A stretch of 64,000 nucleotides of DNA, taken from positions 70,143,965 to 70,207,964 of the forward strand of contig CM039211.1 of NCBI GenBank assembly GCA_008360975.2, written 5' to 3'. The stretch comes from Lichenostomus cassidix (taxonomy: Eukaryota > Chordata > Aves > Passeriformes > Meliphagidae). Of the stretch, positions 35,601 through 48,600 are shown in pieces (positions within the stretch are counted from its first letter, which is position 1; the number at the start of each line of letters is the position of its first letter). The translations under genes were made by a program, and so were the position numbers. The notes beneath the pieces are model-generated. The model ran no database searches, was not told the origin of the DNA, and saw nothing but the letters and a program-made list of their open reading frames with translations.

Positions 35601-36509
35601 GCTTGCAGCAACTGACTTAGTCTTGCATATTAAACAGCAGTGGAAAATTTTCATGGGCATGTTTTTTTTTTTTTTTCTCTAAGTAGAGGAATAACTTTTT
35701 TACCATGTTCTTGTAACAATCAGGAGGTAGCTACCAAATTAATTTAACACAGGTTGCCATTCTGTTTTTCCAAGTTTATTGTTTATGAGATGACAGAGAG
35801 CATTAAGTATGCTTAGAAACAACATTCCTTCAGTTCTGAATCAGAGAAGAGAAAAGCTTCTTAACCTAAAAGTCCCAAGACCAAAAAAAGATTCAATTTT
35901 AGAATGTATGGCAATGCGGATAGTGACCTTTGTAGGGCAAAGTAAATAATTTGGTTGTTAGGGTCCCTCTAAACAACAGATTTTACAAAAGTAAAATAGG
36001 CATAAGACTGGACAGGTGACACTGTGAACCCAGACCTTAGGGACACCTTGATGAGCTTTCTCAAAAGAGGTCATAAGAAGTTTCAAATGTCAATGCTGAG
36101 CAGAAAGGGAGGACAAGAGGACCAGATGGGTAAAACAGATCTTACTAAATGCAGTATCCAGAATCCTGAAAGAAAGGTAGGAAAATGGATTAAACTGCAG
36201 TTTTAACTTGCCTTTAAATGCTTGAGTCTCTTTACCTGCATAGTGTGGCCACTTCCTTTCAGTGCACTGAAAAAGGTGATTCTCCACCTCCCTCTTTTCT
36301 CCCAATTTACACTTCCTTCTCAGCTGCTTAATGATACAGGGTCTCTTCTTCATCCCAGGACTGAAGTAATGAAGTACCACTGATGTTTGTCCCCCAGGTC
36401 AGAAATTCATTCTGAACCTCCCCACCATCAGATGAATTTTTTCATCCAGCCTCTAGTCAGCTATTAATTATACACCCTTTCCCTCTCACAACAGCTTCTG
36501 CCATAGCAG
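32641..36509. other. Long gene-free stretch
   Basis: About 3.9 kb with no gene. T runs occur at 35341-35356 and 35662-35677. A frame of 100 codons at 33962-34264 is not similar to any protein I know. The 33590-33960 patch is less A+T-rich and unclassified. Confidence 0.55.
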
Positions 36510-36600
36510 TGTCCCAACATCCATTTTACAGATGGAGTTTAACTGCAGAGATATTAAATGTCTTATATCAAGCCACAAGTTGCCTGTATGGGTGACACAA
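36510..36600 (-). repeat. Ancient MIR-like SINE fragment
   Basis: CATCCATTTTACAGATGGAG, TTTAACTGCAGAGATATTAA, ATGTCTTATATCAAGCCACA and the later TTCTGCCTGG follow the antisense MIR order (CCATTTTACAGATGAGGAAAC...AAGTGACTTGCCCAAGGTCACA). The first 20 bases are the strongest part. Confidence 0.55.
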
Positions 36601-37099
36601 TTCTGCCTGGCCAAGAGATCCTAAGATTTGTCATCCTTTTCCTTGCACCAGTGTCCATTAGTACTCTACTGACCAACAGACCAGGAAAGAAAAAATAAAA
36701 AAGCCACTACAGTCTTGTCACATCTTTTCTGTACGTGGGCTGAGGCCCAGCACAATGATTCTGGAAAGCAAGAAAAAGCACTGACAGAAACACGTTGCTG
36801 AAGTGAAACCAAGTGCAATGCTCTTTGGATACAATTGAAGGCTTTACAGGGTGTTTCACAAGAAGGCCTTTTCTTTTGTAAGAAACAAGGAACCAAGTCC
36901 ACTGACTGCTGTCAATAAAGAAATCTTGACCCAGTTTAGCAGAGGACTTGTATATTTCTCCAAGATATGTGTGGCTGACTCTTTGGGTTTGTGTTAGAAA
37001 AATTCCTGTTCAGTAATACAAGTCTGTACAGTTTTGTTTTGTTTTGTTTCCCTGAGGAAAAAAAAATGCACAAAGGCAAACACCCTCATTGTGCTTACG
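36601..37099. other. Single-copy sequence, no gene seen
   Basis: No recognisable gene or repeat, apart from a short GTTTT run (TTTTGTTTTGTTTTGTTT) at 37032-37049. Confidence 0.55.
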
Positions 37100-37168
37100 G
37101 GCGTGGTTTAGTGATGAATGTGCTGATGATCCCAGAGGTCTTTTCCAACCTTAATGGTTCTATGATTC
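37100..37168 (+). mobile_element. CR1 LINE 3' terminus, short fragment
   Basis: GGGCGTGGTTTAGTGATGAA, TGATGATCCCAGAGGTCTTT, TCCAACCTTAATGGTTCTAT and GATTCC: the last 70 bases of CR1 in plus orientation, with an internal deletion relative to the usual 'tggcagtgctgggttaacggttggactc' section. Confidence 0.85.
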
Positions 37169-40100
37169 CCTGTTGTAAGAGGACTGCTTAAATGTCCATC
37201 TTGCATCACCAGGAATTAAATTTTGGTGATTGGCTGCCCCCAATGGAGAGACCAAGGGAACAGCACAGCAGTTCTGTTCAGGACAGGGGAAGGTTCAGAG
37301 GAAAATGTGGAGAGTGAAAATAGCACAAAGGAAGTTGTGGCAGAAAAAAATAGCTCCATATTTGGATGAAATCTATCAGATTCTCAAAATGAAGAGTGAA
37401 CAGTGCGGGTGATTTGACTTATATCCTGGATTTTGCATGATTTGTTACTCTGGACAAATGCCAAGCCCTTCACTTTCCATTTAAACCAGGAATAAAAATT
37501 CACCGTTTAGGGGATCAAAGTTTAAACAGGACTGTCTGCAAGCTGCAAAAGATAAGCATGTTTTCATTAACACTTCTAGAATAAATGAGCTCACCAATAA
37601 AGAAAATTATAATAAACTAGCTTGGATTAAAATTTCTATTTTAGAATAGCAACAATTTTGCTATTGTTTTATTAAGCTGTGAGATACAGCAACTCAAGCC
37701 TCTTTTAAATGGACATAAACCCAAAATGACCAATATTAAGATAAACTCATTTGTGACAAAGGCAGGAAAAAGATAGAGTTATCCACAAAATATCCCAAAG
37801 GAATAATTTTGAACTCATTCAAACTCTTTAGTGGACTCACGTAGAACTTTCCAGGTAGTTAAATCTTCACTTTAAAATTAATTGATCTGATTGTAATTAA
37901 AAATGTATAGCCTGAATTAAAAAAAAAAAAAATAGTAATTCAAAATATCTCATTTTATAAGTTCTTTGCATTCCCATGTGCTGAAAAGCAGGCTCATTTA
38001 AGTGGACTTTACCTGGAAATAAAAACAGCCAAAATTAGGAGCCCATTTGAAAATTTAGATTTAAGTTTGATTATGCTTTTAACGAAAGAAATGAATACAT
38101 TTCATTATAGCTTTTACTGAAAACTGAATTGAGTCTTTACTTGGAGGCTATAATGACATTCTTGTTCCATAAATGTTATCTTGTAATTTTCTTGTATTTG
38201 CCTGTCAGGCTGCTACCCATTAAATTAATTATCTAAACTATTTGAGGCAGGACTGGCTATTTTTCCCTATTGTACCTTTGCTGCAGTGGAACTGAAATGT
38301 GAGAATAGAACCCATAGATGTAAACAATAAGCAAAACTCCTAATGATGGCAATGATAAGGGTGATAACATTTTATTTGCTTTTAGCTTGCAACTTATATA
38401 TGAAGTAAAGAAAAACATAAAAAGCAAGCATGGCCAACTTGGATTATAATTAGACTATGATGATATGTTTGCTCAAAATAATTAGTCACTGCATGATGTG
38501 TCTTATTAGAGCTTTTACTTCTTGTGGAAAACTAGTTTAAAAAACCCCTAAAACATACTAAACCAAACAAACCTAAACAAACAAACAAAAAAAAAGTCTC
38601 CAAATCAGCTAGAAATGTGCTGTGTTTCCAGAGATTTCCAGTCTTAAAAGAGACATAAAACATAATCCATGCAGAGTCCCTGAACATTAATGGACATTCT
38701 ATTTGCTAGAGTCATAATACAATATATTCTTTGTTCAATAACTTAGGAGAAAGCAATCAATACACGGACATTACAGACTCCTAGTCTCAGGATTCCCTAC
38801 GGGGCTTTTGGGCTCTCCTGTAATGGTTTGTGTTGTTTTTAGTGCTGCAGTGGCATCGTTTAGCTTAACATGACACTTCCTTCACTCATCTGCTGCAAGG
38901 ATGTTTGCCAGTCAAGAAGAGAAACATTAAATGGAATAAAACTAGAGGAGTTAAGATGAAAGGCATTTCCCAAAGGCACAGGGAGGGCTTCCAACAGTAC
39001 AGAAAACTGAGATTTAGGAGAATGAACAGTCAGCAGCCAGATTAAGGTAGAAAAAGACATATGTATATTAACCAGGTCAAATTTAACTCATATAAAGGTT
39101 ACGTTTTTAAAAGCCTTTGTTCTTCTCATAGAGGACAAAAAAGTTGAAAGGCCTAAGGATTGGCCCCACTATTTTTGGGGGTCTTTCCAGTCAGTTAAAA
39201 CCTAGATGAAGAGATTAAGCTCCCTCTCAGTCTCAGTTTATGGTGAGAACTTTGTACAAGAGGAGAAGACTGGAAGTGGAGAGGAGGACTGGCCACAACA
39301 AAGTGTGGTATGGCTGTTTTCTGCCCTCTTCAGTGACACAGGGAATTTATTTGAGCTGTCCTGAACCTGCTTTCTTCCACACTAAAGCACTAGGGAAGCC
39401 CATAACTGCCTCAGGCTGTAATATCATAGGCAGTTCAGTATTGGAAAAGGCATGGGCAGTGCAACCTGTTGGTTTGCTGTTGCTTCATGCCTTATATTAT
39501 GAGTGAACATATGCAGTAAGACAAGGAAACTTATTCCCTTGGAACCAGTTAATTCTTCTTTACTGTCTGAAGCCAGCAAGGAACGTGTTATAGGAAGGGA
39601 CTAGAGCAATTTATCAATACCAGAAGTTAAAGAACTCTCAACTGGCAGATACTCAAGCACTGAGATGATTTGGTCTGTGCAATTAATTTTTAAATGATAG
39701 TTATGAAGGCTGTGGGACTTAGGATCAGTGATTTGCATTTCAATAAACTCCAGTTCAGAAATTCTTCAGTGTTGCTGGAGAGCAACTGATGGCTTAACAA
39801 ACTTTATTAATTTTCAGTTGAATGTTTATTGTGGGTCCACTTTGAAATAGGATATGGACCAATGCTCTTCTTGGCAGTGGTCAAAACTAAGAGGGTTGGG
39901 TTCAGATAAATATAGAAGCTTGCATATGTGTCCAAAGCCCATCAGACAGGCTGGTCCTGATGTCTCTGGTTTTGTAAATGTAGCAATGGGCATTATCTCA
40001 GCACTGTTTATATACAGATGTCTGGGCATTATGAACTGTGCTCATGTTGGTTATCTTCTGATTTGTGCCCATTAAAGATTATTGATGCAAGAGGATGTCG

Positions 40101-40717
40101 CCTATGCACCAAGCACATATTCAGACTCTCATCATTATTAGGCACCTGCTTTAGATGTTAAGTCAAATATCCATAAATGCTGCATTTGACCATTTTCCAG
40201 ATCACATTTTGATTATGTGTTATCCTTAATAGCTAAGTAAAACTATGCATGCATGGATCAACTTAAAGGTAGTGTCTCCAGGTATTAGACGGAATGTCTT
40301 CCTCATGGGTTGAAGATGACTTGTCCATTTCCCTCTAGTGCAGCTTCTTGTGCCATAAGTCACAATTTGCTTCAACTCCACAGAAGACTTAGGCAGACCT
40401 CGTATTTCTCAATCTTTCAAATAATTTTGAAGTAACTGTGTGCACCACTAGCTTCTGTTGCACGAAGGTAATTTTGCCCTGTGCACTAACGTGGCCATCT
40501 GTCCCTTTGAGATCAAAGGCTTATCCCATAGCCAAAGCTCAAGAATCCCAGTTCTATTTCCTTGGGATCAGCCTCTCTGCAGCTGCTATGATCTTGCATT
40601 TTTCATCTCACGTTTATATGCCAGAAACAATTAAACAAACATTTGTTTCATACATGGTACCCATAAAATCTCTAGCATCACTGAACTGCGTTATTATTTC
40701 CCCCAGGAAACAATTCT
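37169..40717. other. A+T-rich single-copy stretch
   Basis: No gene seen. 37850-38530 is very A+T-rich and holds several TAATTA/ATTAA words (for example CATTAAATTAATTATCTAAA at 38218-38237). An A/C tract occupies about 38538-38595. A 148-codon plus-strand frame starting at 40438 depends on the A-rich run at its 3' half and is not credible as a gene. Confidence 0.55.
38538..38595. repeat. A/C tract
   Basis: AAAACCCCTAAAACATACTAAACC then AAACAAACAAACAAAAAAAA-type sequence; plus strand mostly A and C, ending as (CAAA)n. Confidence 0.85.
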
Positions 40718-40768
40718 CAAAAAAAAAGAAAAAAAAAGAAAAAAAAAAGACAAAAAAAGAAAAAAATA
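40718..40768. repeat. (AAAAAAAG)n-type A-rich run
   Basis: Runs of 6-9 A separated by single G, such as AAAAAAAAAGAAAAAAAAAG-like words, then ending in AATAAGAAACCC. Confidence 0.92.
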
Positions 40769-42194
40769 AGAAACCCACAATCTATATATTTACATTATTT
40801 ATAAGTTCTCAAGCATTATTTCCCTGTACTAAAAAGAATGGAGAGACTGTTACATGGGAAAACTGGGAAACTTTTTTTCTCTAAATCCGATTTCTGTAAA
40901 AGAAAAAGAAACAACAATTTCTAGTCACGCACAACTGTAAGTTGCCTAACGGTGGAGTGAAAAAACACAGTGCTTGTTTGATTTTCTATATTCCTTCCTA
41001 CATCTAAAAAGTAGAAAAAGATTTAATTTTAATTATTTTGGCAAATATAAAGGCTACATTTTCAGGAAAACTCAGCTCTTAGCATGATAAACTTTTTTGA
41101 AACATTAGTCCTCATTGCATGAATTAATTTATTTTGAATACAGTATTAAATACCGAGAAAAAAGAAAAATGAGAGGGAATGACTATGAAAATACATAATC
41201 ACATGTATACATGCATTTCATGAAATATGGGTAAATGTACACATGTAAGTATATATATAAGTCATGCTGAAATTCAGGTATATGCATATACATGCACAAA
41301 CATGCCTACACTAAAATGAAAAGTTGGTTTTGTTTTTTTTTTTTTGAAATAGAGATTTCATTTTCATTTCAATACAATCAAAGTGAAACTTAATGTAATG
41401 ATGTTCTTTTCCATTAAGAAAAAATTGTAAACACTTCATCTTTGTTCTGTACTGCAGAGCTTTGTAAGAACTAAAATATGATAGTCTGCTGTTACAAGAT
41501 GCCTTAGAGGCAGAACATAAACAAACATCCTAATCAGTAAATTGAAAATTAGAGTTCATTATTTTTCCCCCCTTAATGATTGCAATTCCACTGGCAGGTA
41601 TTCAGCTTCATATTCATATTCAGCTCAGTGAAAGCAGCATCACACCAGTGGACTAGACAGATGACTAGTTTTTCCCAAAATATTGTGCTGAGGGCTGTGT
41701 CTGTGAGACAGCAGCTTTCTTGACAGCCTCTGCCAATTCTTTTTTCAGCCTGTGCAGAGGCAATACCTTTTAGGCAAAACACACAGCACCATGAGGCATA
41801 ACAGTCCATTTCAAACATGTAAAATGCACAGGAGGTGTGCTGCAGAAATTCTCATTTGACCCAAAGTTACAGGCAGTGAGGAGAAAGCAGAGAGCAAGAC
41901 TAGGCAGCTCAGTTGAAATGGGAAGAATGGAAAGCCTTGAGGAGAACAGCATAGGTTTTGCTCTGTCATTTGTCGTGTACATCTGGCTGACCCAGCAAAG
42001 CCAGTCCCTTGGGACACTTTGAATATGGACATCAGAAATGCCTTTAGATATCTTTCTGCTCTGTGGTTGAGCTTCCAGCAGGAACTTCTTTGGGCAACAG
42101 CAACTGTTGCTCTAGCTAATTTCCAAGGAGATCCTCCCATGAGACTGGCAAGGAGCCCAATTTTCTATGTGCCCATGTAAACAGATTACGTGAG
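40769..42194. other. Single-copy sequence, no gene seen
   Basis: A+T-rich. A purine-pyrimidine alternating patch (ACATGTATACATGCATTTCA, GTATATATATAAG) lies at 41202-41262. A T run lies at 41329-41344. Frames of 60-110 codons at 41570-42140 overlap each other on the minus strand and look like chance. Confidence 0.55.
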
Positions 42195-42505
42195 CCAAAG
42201 AAAACCAACCAATCAACTAAGAACACAAAAAAAAACCCAAAAAAAAACCCAAAAAACAACCAAACCACAAAAAAACAAGCAAATAAACAAATAACAAAAA
42301 AAACCCCAAAAACCCAAACAACAAAAACCAAACAATCAAAACCCTAAAACAAAAAACACACCGAAAAATAAAAACAAAAACAACAAAACCAAAAACAAAC
42401 AAAAAAACAAGAACAAAAACAAAACACAACTCCCCCCAAAAAACCCACCAAAACAAAAAACAAAACAAAAAAAAAACAACAAAAAAAAACCAAACACCAA
42501 AAATC
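42195..42505. repeat. Long A/C-only low-complexity tract
   Basis: About 310 bases with A and C making up almost all of the plus strand, in irregular CCAAA, CAAAA, CAACAAAA and ACAAACAA words. It forces long minus-strand open frames (up to about 125 codons across 42336-42713) rich in F, C, V and L, which are not genes. It has the same style and strand as 1121-1398 and 59674-59940. Confidence 0.9.
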
Positions 42506-45500
42506 CCAGCAAGACAAAGTCAGGGAATTTATGCAATCCCTTGTCACAGCTGAGCTGGGGGCCGCAGCAAACAGCTCCAGGCTTCTGGAGAGAGAAAGGC
42601 TTCATGCTCTGAGAAAATATCTTAGACAAGGAAAATATTTTGCATGCACACATAAAGCTGTTGTGGTGGAACACTGTGGGGTGCATGCAGTACAAATAGC
42701 TTATGTTTTCCATTTAGATTGGAATGTGGTTTATTGTCCTACACTATTTACAAACTTTTTCTGAGTATTAATCACTGTTTTCCAGTTAGGAAGCTCACTT
42801 TGAAAAGGAGTGGAAACCATTTTGAAATACTTATGTAGGATTTTACTGTATTTTTGGTCTAGATTTTGAAATCTAGTCAGGGAAGACAAAGCCCTTTCCT
42901 GTGCTTCCACATAGGATTAACACAGGGGCATGAGGAAGAGAAGTGCAAGCAGAACATCTCGGTACAGCCTGGTCCTGTTACAATCGCACCCTTGTGTCCA
43001 TGGGGGAAAAAATTCTTGCAAATAATTTACTACAAATAAAAGACACTGTAGCTGTTTTTAAACCATGTGACTTAGATAATGCACCAATTCTCCTGTCACA
43101 GCATTTTTAACAGGATAGAGGAGCAATCTTATTTAAACGGAGTGTTAAATTTTCAGACTCCGCCTTCCGCATGAGAACTGTCTAGCTTAAAAAGTCCATC
43201 CTTTTTTTTCTAGAGGTGCTGCCATCCTGAACAAATGAGGCAGAAGGAAATAACTGGCTTGATCATGTCAGGCAGTGAGTAATGCTGATGTCAGACACCG
43301 GCTCTGAAAGATGCTGAAATTGTAAGTCTCGGTGATTTTGTGGTTTGAAATGCTGAGTAGAGGGATAGTGGATTATGTAGCTGAAGAACTGCTGAAAACG
43401 AGTTGTCTTGGTTGTGTCAAAATCTCCCCTATGATGAGCCTGGAAACCTCATCATGAGTCTCAAGAAAGCCATTTCTTTTTCTAATTATTTCCCTCAACT
43501 GTGCATCCAATTTAATGTGTCATTTGAGATTCAGATCCTTCACACATACACAAGATTTGAATAACTGACTGAATATAAACTCTGGGTAATACAGACCTGG
43601 TCCTCAGGAAAAAAATAATTTTTGACTGTTTTGTGAAATGATCATGGAAGAAAACCACTGCCAACACAACGAGACATACCTGAAACTCCAAATACCTGAA
43701 AGTCTTGGTCAGGACCACCCTTCAGCATTAAGGTCCATCTCAGACAGCCTATACAATGTTTTTCTTCAGTCTCAATGAGTGCCTTGATTGAGAAAGAGGT
43801 ACAACATTTAAGCTAGAGCTATCTGTCTCAACTAACCTTGAAACTATTAAAGTTTGTGTTATCTTTTAACAGCAAATCTTTCCATTCTTATCCACTTTCA
43901 TGTTATTCATTTTGTATTATAGTTCATCTCAAAGAGATCAAGCTCCAAGGGAAAGGCTGATGTTTTCCTAACAAATTTTGTCTGACTAAAAAACCCAAAA
44001 GAAAAACTAACCAACCAAAGCCCAGAACCATCCTCCAGAAAAATCAGGAACCTTTCATTTAGTTATCACGTGGAAAATTCAGATTTTTTTTTTAATTTAG
44101 TCAAATGACTGCCCTTTTTTTTCTCAGCAGTTACAATGATGAATATTGATCTGAATCATCTTGTCCATACATTCCTTTTCCCTCACTTGTCAAGAGCATG
44201 ATAATGATCTCTTCTCCACAGTTAAAAACTACAAGAATGTCTGCACTGCAGATTTCACAATACTGTAAGGGTCTCTGAATTAGCATATAACAGAAATTAA
44301 ATCAGAAACCATGTCTGCACAGCAAATCCACACTTTCCCTGCAGACTGCCTTCATGCAGTATGGCATGCTGCCCTTCCAAGCCTGCACAGCACACACAAC
44401 CTGTTAACTTTGCTCACTTTTCAGCAGATTCAGTTCACTCTTTGCCTTTTTTCTTATCTAGTAAAGGGGAAGATAATGGAGTAATCTCCCTAAGGCCACT
44501 CTAAATAAACAAACTTTCCGTGCAAGATGTTTGAATGCAAAAGAGTGTTTTAGCAGCAGGTGTTGACTGAGGCCTGGGTTAGTGTTGTTTAAGGCTCTTT
44601 TAAAGAAGAACCTCTAGAAAGAGAGGAGCTTTCTAGAAATAGAAATTTGTTTCATCCTCAGTTTAAATGCATACAGCCCTATTGAAGGGCTGTGTGTCTC
44701 CAGATTTTAGACACAGATTCAGCTTTGCATGCAGCCAAATAAGCAGCAAGCATTGCTGTGCCACTAGGCAAGGGAGAACACGTGTTTGGATCAAAACTGC
44801 AGCTCAGATATGTGTGACTCATGATCTGGGTGTGTTCACTGTGTAGGAGTTGTGCATATGACCCTTTTGGACAGGTTTCAGTGGCTGACCCTACCAGCAC
44901 ATTCACTGACCATTGTTTTCATCCAGATTAGGAGATGCAGCAAGGCTGAAGCCACTGGTACTTGGAGAGGTTCACACAAGATAAAAACATGAGCTCCACA
45001 GCACTTTAAGCAAGTTTAACCCAACAAACAAAAAAAGTAAAAATGTTTAGACAAGCTGACAGCTCCTGCTGATTTTGAGCCAGCAGTTACTTTTTTTTTC
45101 CCAGAAGTAAACCCTCCAACTTGAAGAAACATTTCATTTATGACAGAGCAGTGCAGTGGTGGCAGCAGCCAACTTTCAAAGCAATTATTGCTGTTGAACT
45201 GGAGTGGGCTTTAAACATTTCATTCAGATCGATTTATTCAAAAGTGTTTAAGGTTCAGCCAAGTTTACTGCTGGTGTGGTCATGGGACACTTTATGGTTT
45301 ATCATAATGTTTGATCAGTTGCAGAGGGACATGAAAAGAAGGGAAATGCAAAGGAGGTGGAAAAAATCTGTTGGGTGTTTTTTCTGTTGTCAATATTTCC
45401 ATTTGTGGACCCATTTTTGTGGTTGACAAGAGATAGAGGAGGTTGGGGCAGTCTGGGATGCAAGGCAGAATTAACTGTCGAACATCTCTTCTATTCTCCA

Positions 45501-45565
45501 GTGGAGGGTTAAAGTTTATGAAAGATTTTAAATCTTTCTTTTCCTTCTGAATTTTGAGTCTTCCT
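42506..45565. other. Single-copy sequence; one possible small exon
   Basis: No gene is established. At 43214-43274 a 61-base stretch sits between a strong acceptor-like site (CTTTTTTTTCTAG) and a donor-like GTGAGT, with one frame open throughout; it is reported as a lead only. T runs at 44083-44091 and 44115-44122. Nothing else is recognised. Confidence 0.5.
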
Positions 45566-45610
45566 TTTAGTGCTTTTTTCTTTTCTTTTTTCTTCTTTTT
45601 TTTACTTTTT
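45566..45610. repeat. T/C-rich pyrimidine tract
   Basis: TTTAGTGCTTTTTTCTTTTC then TTTTTTCTTCTTTTTTTTAC: a pyrimidine-rich low-complexity run. Confidence 0.85.
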
Positions 45611-48600
45611 GCCCAGCCCTGTCTCCAAAGAAAGCAATAAGCCTGTCAAAGAAGGAATTAATTAAGCAAATCAATCAGTCAGTTTTATTAAGGAATTACA
45701 AAGCCCATGTGCAGCATTAATTATTCAGATAATGGGACATCTCTAAGCCTTTCTTCTCAATTATTGATAAGCCACTATCTATCATTCTGACTGTTTTAGT
45801 ACTGATTTAGTTGTGAATGAAGCCAGGTCATTCAGCCATAGCATATGCCAGTTATGAGAGTTGCTAGATGACTAGGGGCAGAAGAGAGAGAAAGATGAGA
45901 AGTATCGTTTATTTCCATCCACAGTGATTGCACATATTAAATATTTCAGGGCATGTGTCTTCTTCTGAGCTGCAGATGAAAGGGAAACTGTCCTTCCTTG
46001 CTGATATCATCTGGGTGATCACCTTTGTTCAGTGAGGCAATACATGCCCATTTTTACCCACTGCAATATCCATGCAACTTTTTTATTGACTTTTTGCGAG
46101 ATTCCTTATTGGTTCACAAGGCCTGGAAAAATGAGAGGCCTTTCCACTGTCACAAGAAAAAGTTATCTTTTTGCATCTGCTGATCAAGGCAACTGTTCTC
46201 ATTTTTCTCTTGACTAGGAATTTCATGACAACTGCTTTAATAGAGAGCCCTTCTGCAGCCCTAGGCATATTTTTCATGCTCACCTCATTAGATATAATAT
46301 ACAGGGAAGTGTTCTCCTACCTGCTTTCATAAGTGGGGAGCAAAGACATTGACCTCATAATGTTGAAATTCAAGCAATCGAACAACAACTTCTTCATCTC
46401 TGGGGAAAAGCAAGTACATATAAATAGTTACTGATGGGAAAAAGAATTCATAACAAAGGAAACCCTGAATCTCAATAAAATTATCTCATAATCGAGAAAA
46501 CTCACATTCCACTTGAAAACAACTTCAGAAGGCAGAAATTTTTAGGAAGTATGCTGACTGTTGTACATTACATAAAGACAACAAGCTTCATTTCTTACTA
46601 CCCTTCAAATTATAAACCTATTTCAAGACATTTTCCATTCTTTCTGAACGGTCTGAATGGCTGGTCAAAATAGACTCACCAGTAAAATGGGAAGTGCATA
46701 GAGGGCATAGGTCTGGCTTATAGGAAGATTGTACCATCTTAGTCTGTAGTATATTTTCGGGCAAATATGATTCTCTGTGATTTGTTCTCTAGCAGATGGA
46801 CAATGGGTTTAGTACTTTGAGAATGTTCCAAGGGTCCAGAAACATATTTGCACTGCCCAGCTACCTATCAGAGAGGAGGGAGGAGGTTTCTTCCCACACA
46901 CCTGCAGCTCCACTTTCTGCCATGGTGTTGAAGGTACATAGAAATGAGTCAGATCCAGGCGTTTCTGCACACACTGAGGTTCCTCTGGGCTCCTCTGTGC
47001 CCATCTCCAGAATTCACACCCCCTAGATCTAGAACTGACTGTTCCTGTCTTTCCCACATTGAAAGAAAACAGACATGCTTCAAAGCATAAGCATATCTCC
47101 AGCCATGGTCAGGAGGAAATTTATTGAACTAAATAACAGGCTTGGTTAAATTGACTTTGTGCCATCCTGTGAACATGCAGCTTTGGAACTGGAGTGATAC
47201 TACACAGGATTAGAAATGCTAATGTCCCCCTCGCAGAGCAAAGGCTGCTCATTAAGCACTGTGTGTTCTCACAGTGCTTCTACCTTTCCACCTGCTAGAG
47301 CAACATCAAAATTTGAAGCACTGTAGCATTTGCAGGAGGTGAAGCTTGGAGGGGTAGAGTGCCATCCCTTCACTGTTTCCATAAAATTGACATAGAGATG
47401 AGATGAGAATTCACTGCTATCTGGCTATGCAGATTATTTTGCCTCAGCTCTCAGCTAAGAGCCATGAATAAGCCATATTAAGAAAATTAATAGTTGGGAG
47501 AGAGAACTCTTTCTCACTTCAAAAAGTTCCATTTTGGCACAAAACTTGATCTTGAATATGAAGATTCCATCCAAACTTGCATCTTATTTTCAGGTAGAAA
47601 ACTAACGGTGTAGTCAGTAGCCTAAAGAAATGTTGCTAAAGACAGTTATAAATTCAATTTTACTAATAAGAAGCAATTAGGGTTTGGAAGAGAACTGGAT
47701 GAAATCTGTGAATTAAAAGCCAGGGGGCTAGGGAAGAAAACTTCACAGTTCCTGGCCATTTTTATTTGTTACTCTATGTAAGAAATGTGCCACTTCTTGT
47801 AACTGTGTGGGCTTTCTGTCTTCCAGTGGTATCTATTATTTGTCCACTGACAGCTGCTTTCTGGCTGTAGCCTTAGGCTCAGCACATACTGCTATCACTT
47901 TGCCTCAGCAACGCTGTCCTGCTTTGACTTTTGCCAAATTGTGTGTCATATATGCTAAAAAATATCCGCAGTTAAGGAAGAAGGGAGGAAAAAAAACCCC
48001 AAAGAGTAACTGTTCATTATGGTAATGTAGAAATAACAATAACTTTAACATATTTAGGTGGACATATGTATATATAACCCCTGCATAATATTATAGCTGA
48101 CACCGACTGCAGCTCACTCCAGAGCAAAGCTCAGCACAGCTCAGAGAGTAACACAGCAATATAGTTGGCAGTAACACAAACACTGCATCATTTCACAAGG
48201 ACATGTATTGTCACAGGGCTGTCACCCTGGAGGGTTCATCTCTGAGTGACCAAGTGATTTTTTCGTGTGTTCATACTTTTTTTAAAAGGAACAAAAAAAG
48301 GTATACCCTCTCTACTGGGTTATACACCTGGAAATTGGGAGGTCAGAAAAATGTGCTTGGTGTGGGTCAGAAGACAAACATTCACCCATTATGATCTCCT
48401 TTTCTTATTGTCTCCCTGCCCTCATGAAAATACAGAAGTTCCCAATGCTGTGATTTGAGAAGTGGAGCTCAGGACACACCTTGTGCTCTAAATGATTAGC
48501 TGCATCCATAGCCCAGTCTTTCCTTGGAAAAGTAGACAAATCTTTGTGCTCAGCTGAAACTGTGCATTCTTCTGTGAATCTACCCCGCCTTCTGAAAGGA

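Noticed and set aside
40438..40884. 148-codon plus-strand frame ending in a lysine-rich segment
   Set aside because: The lysine-rich part is the A-rich run at 40718-40768, which carries the frame past its natural stop; the upstream part has no recognisable family.
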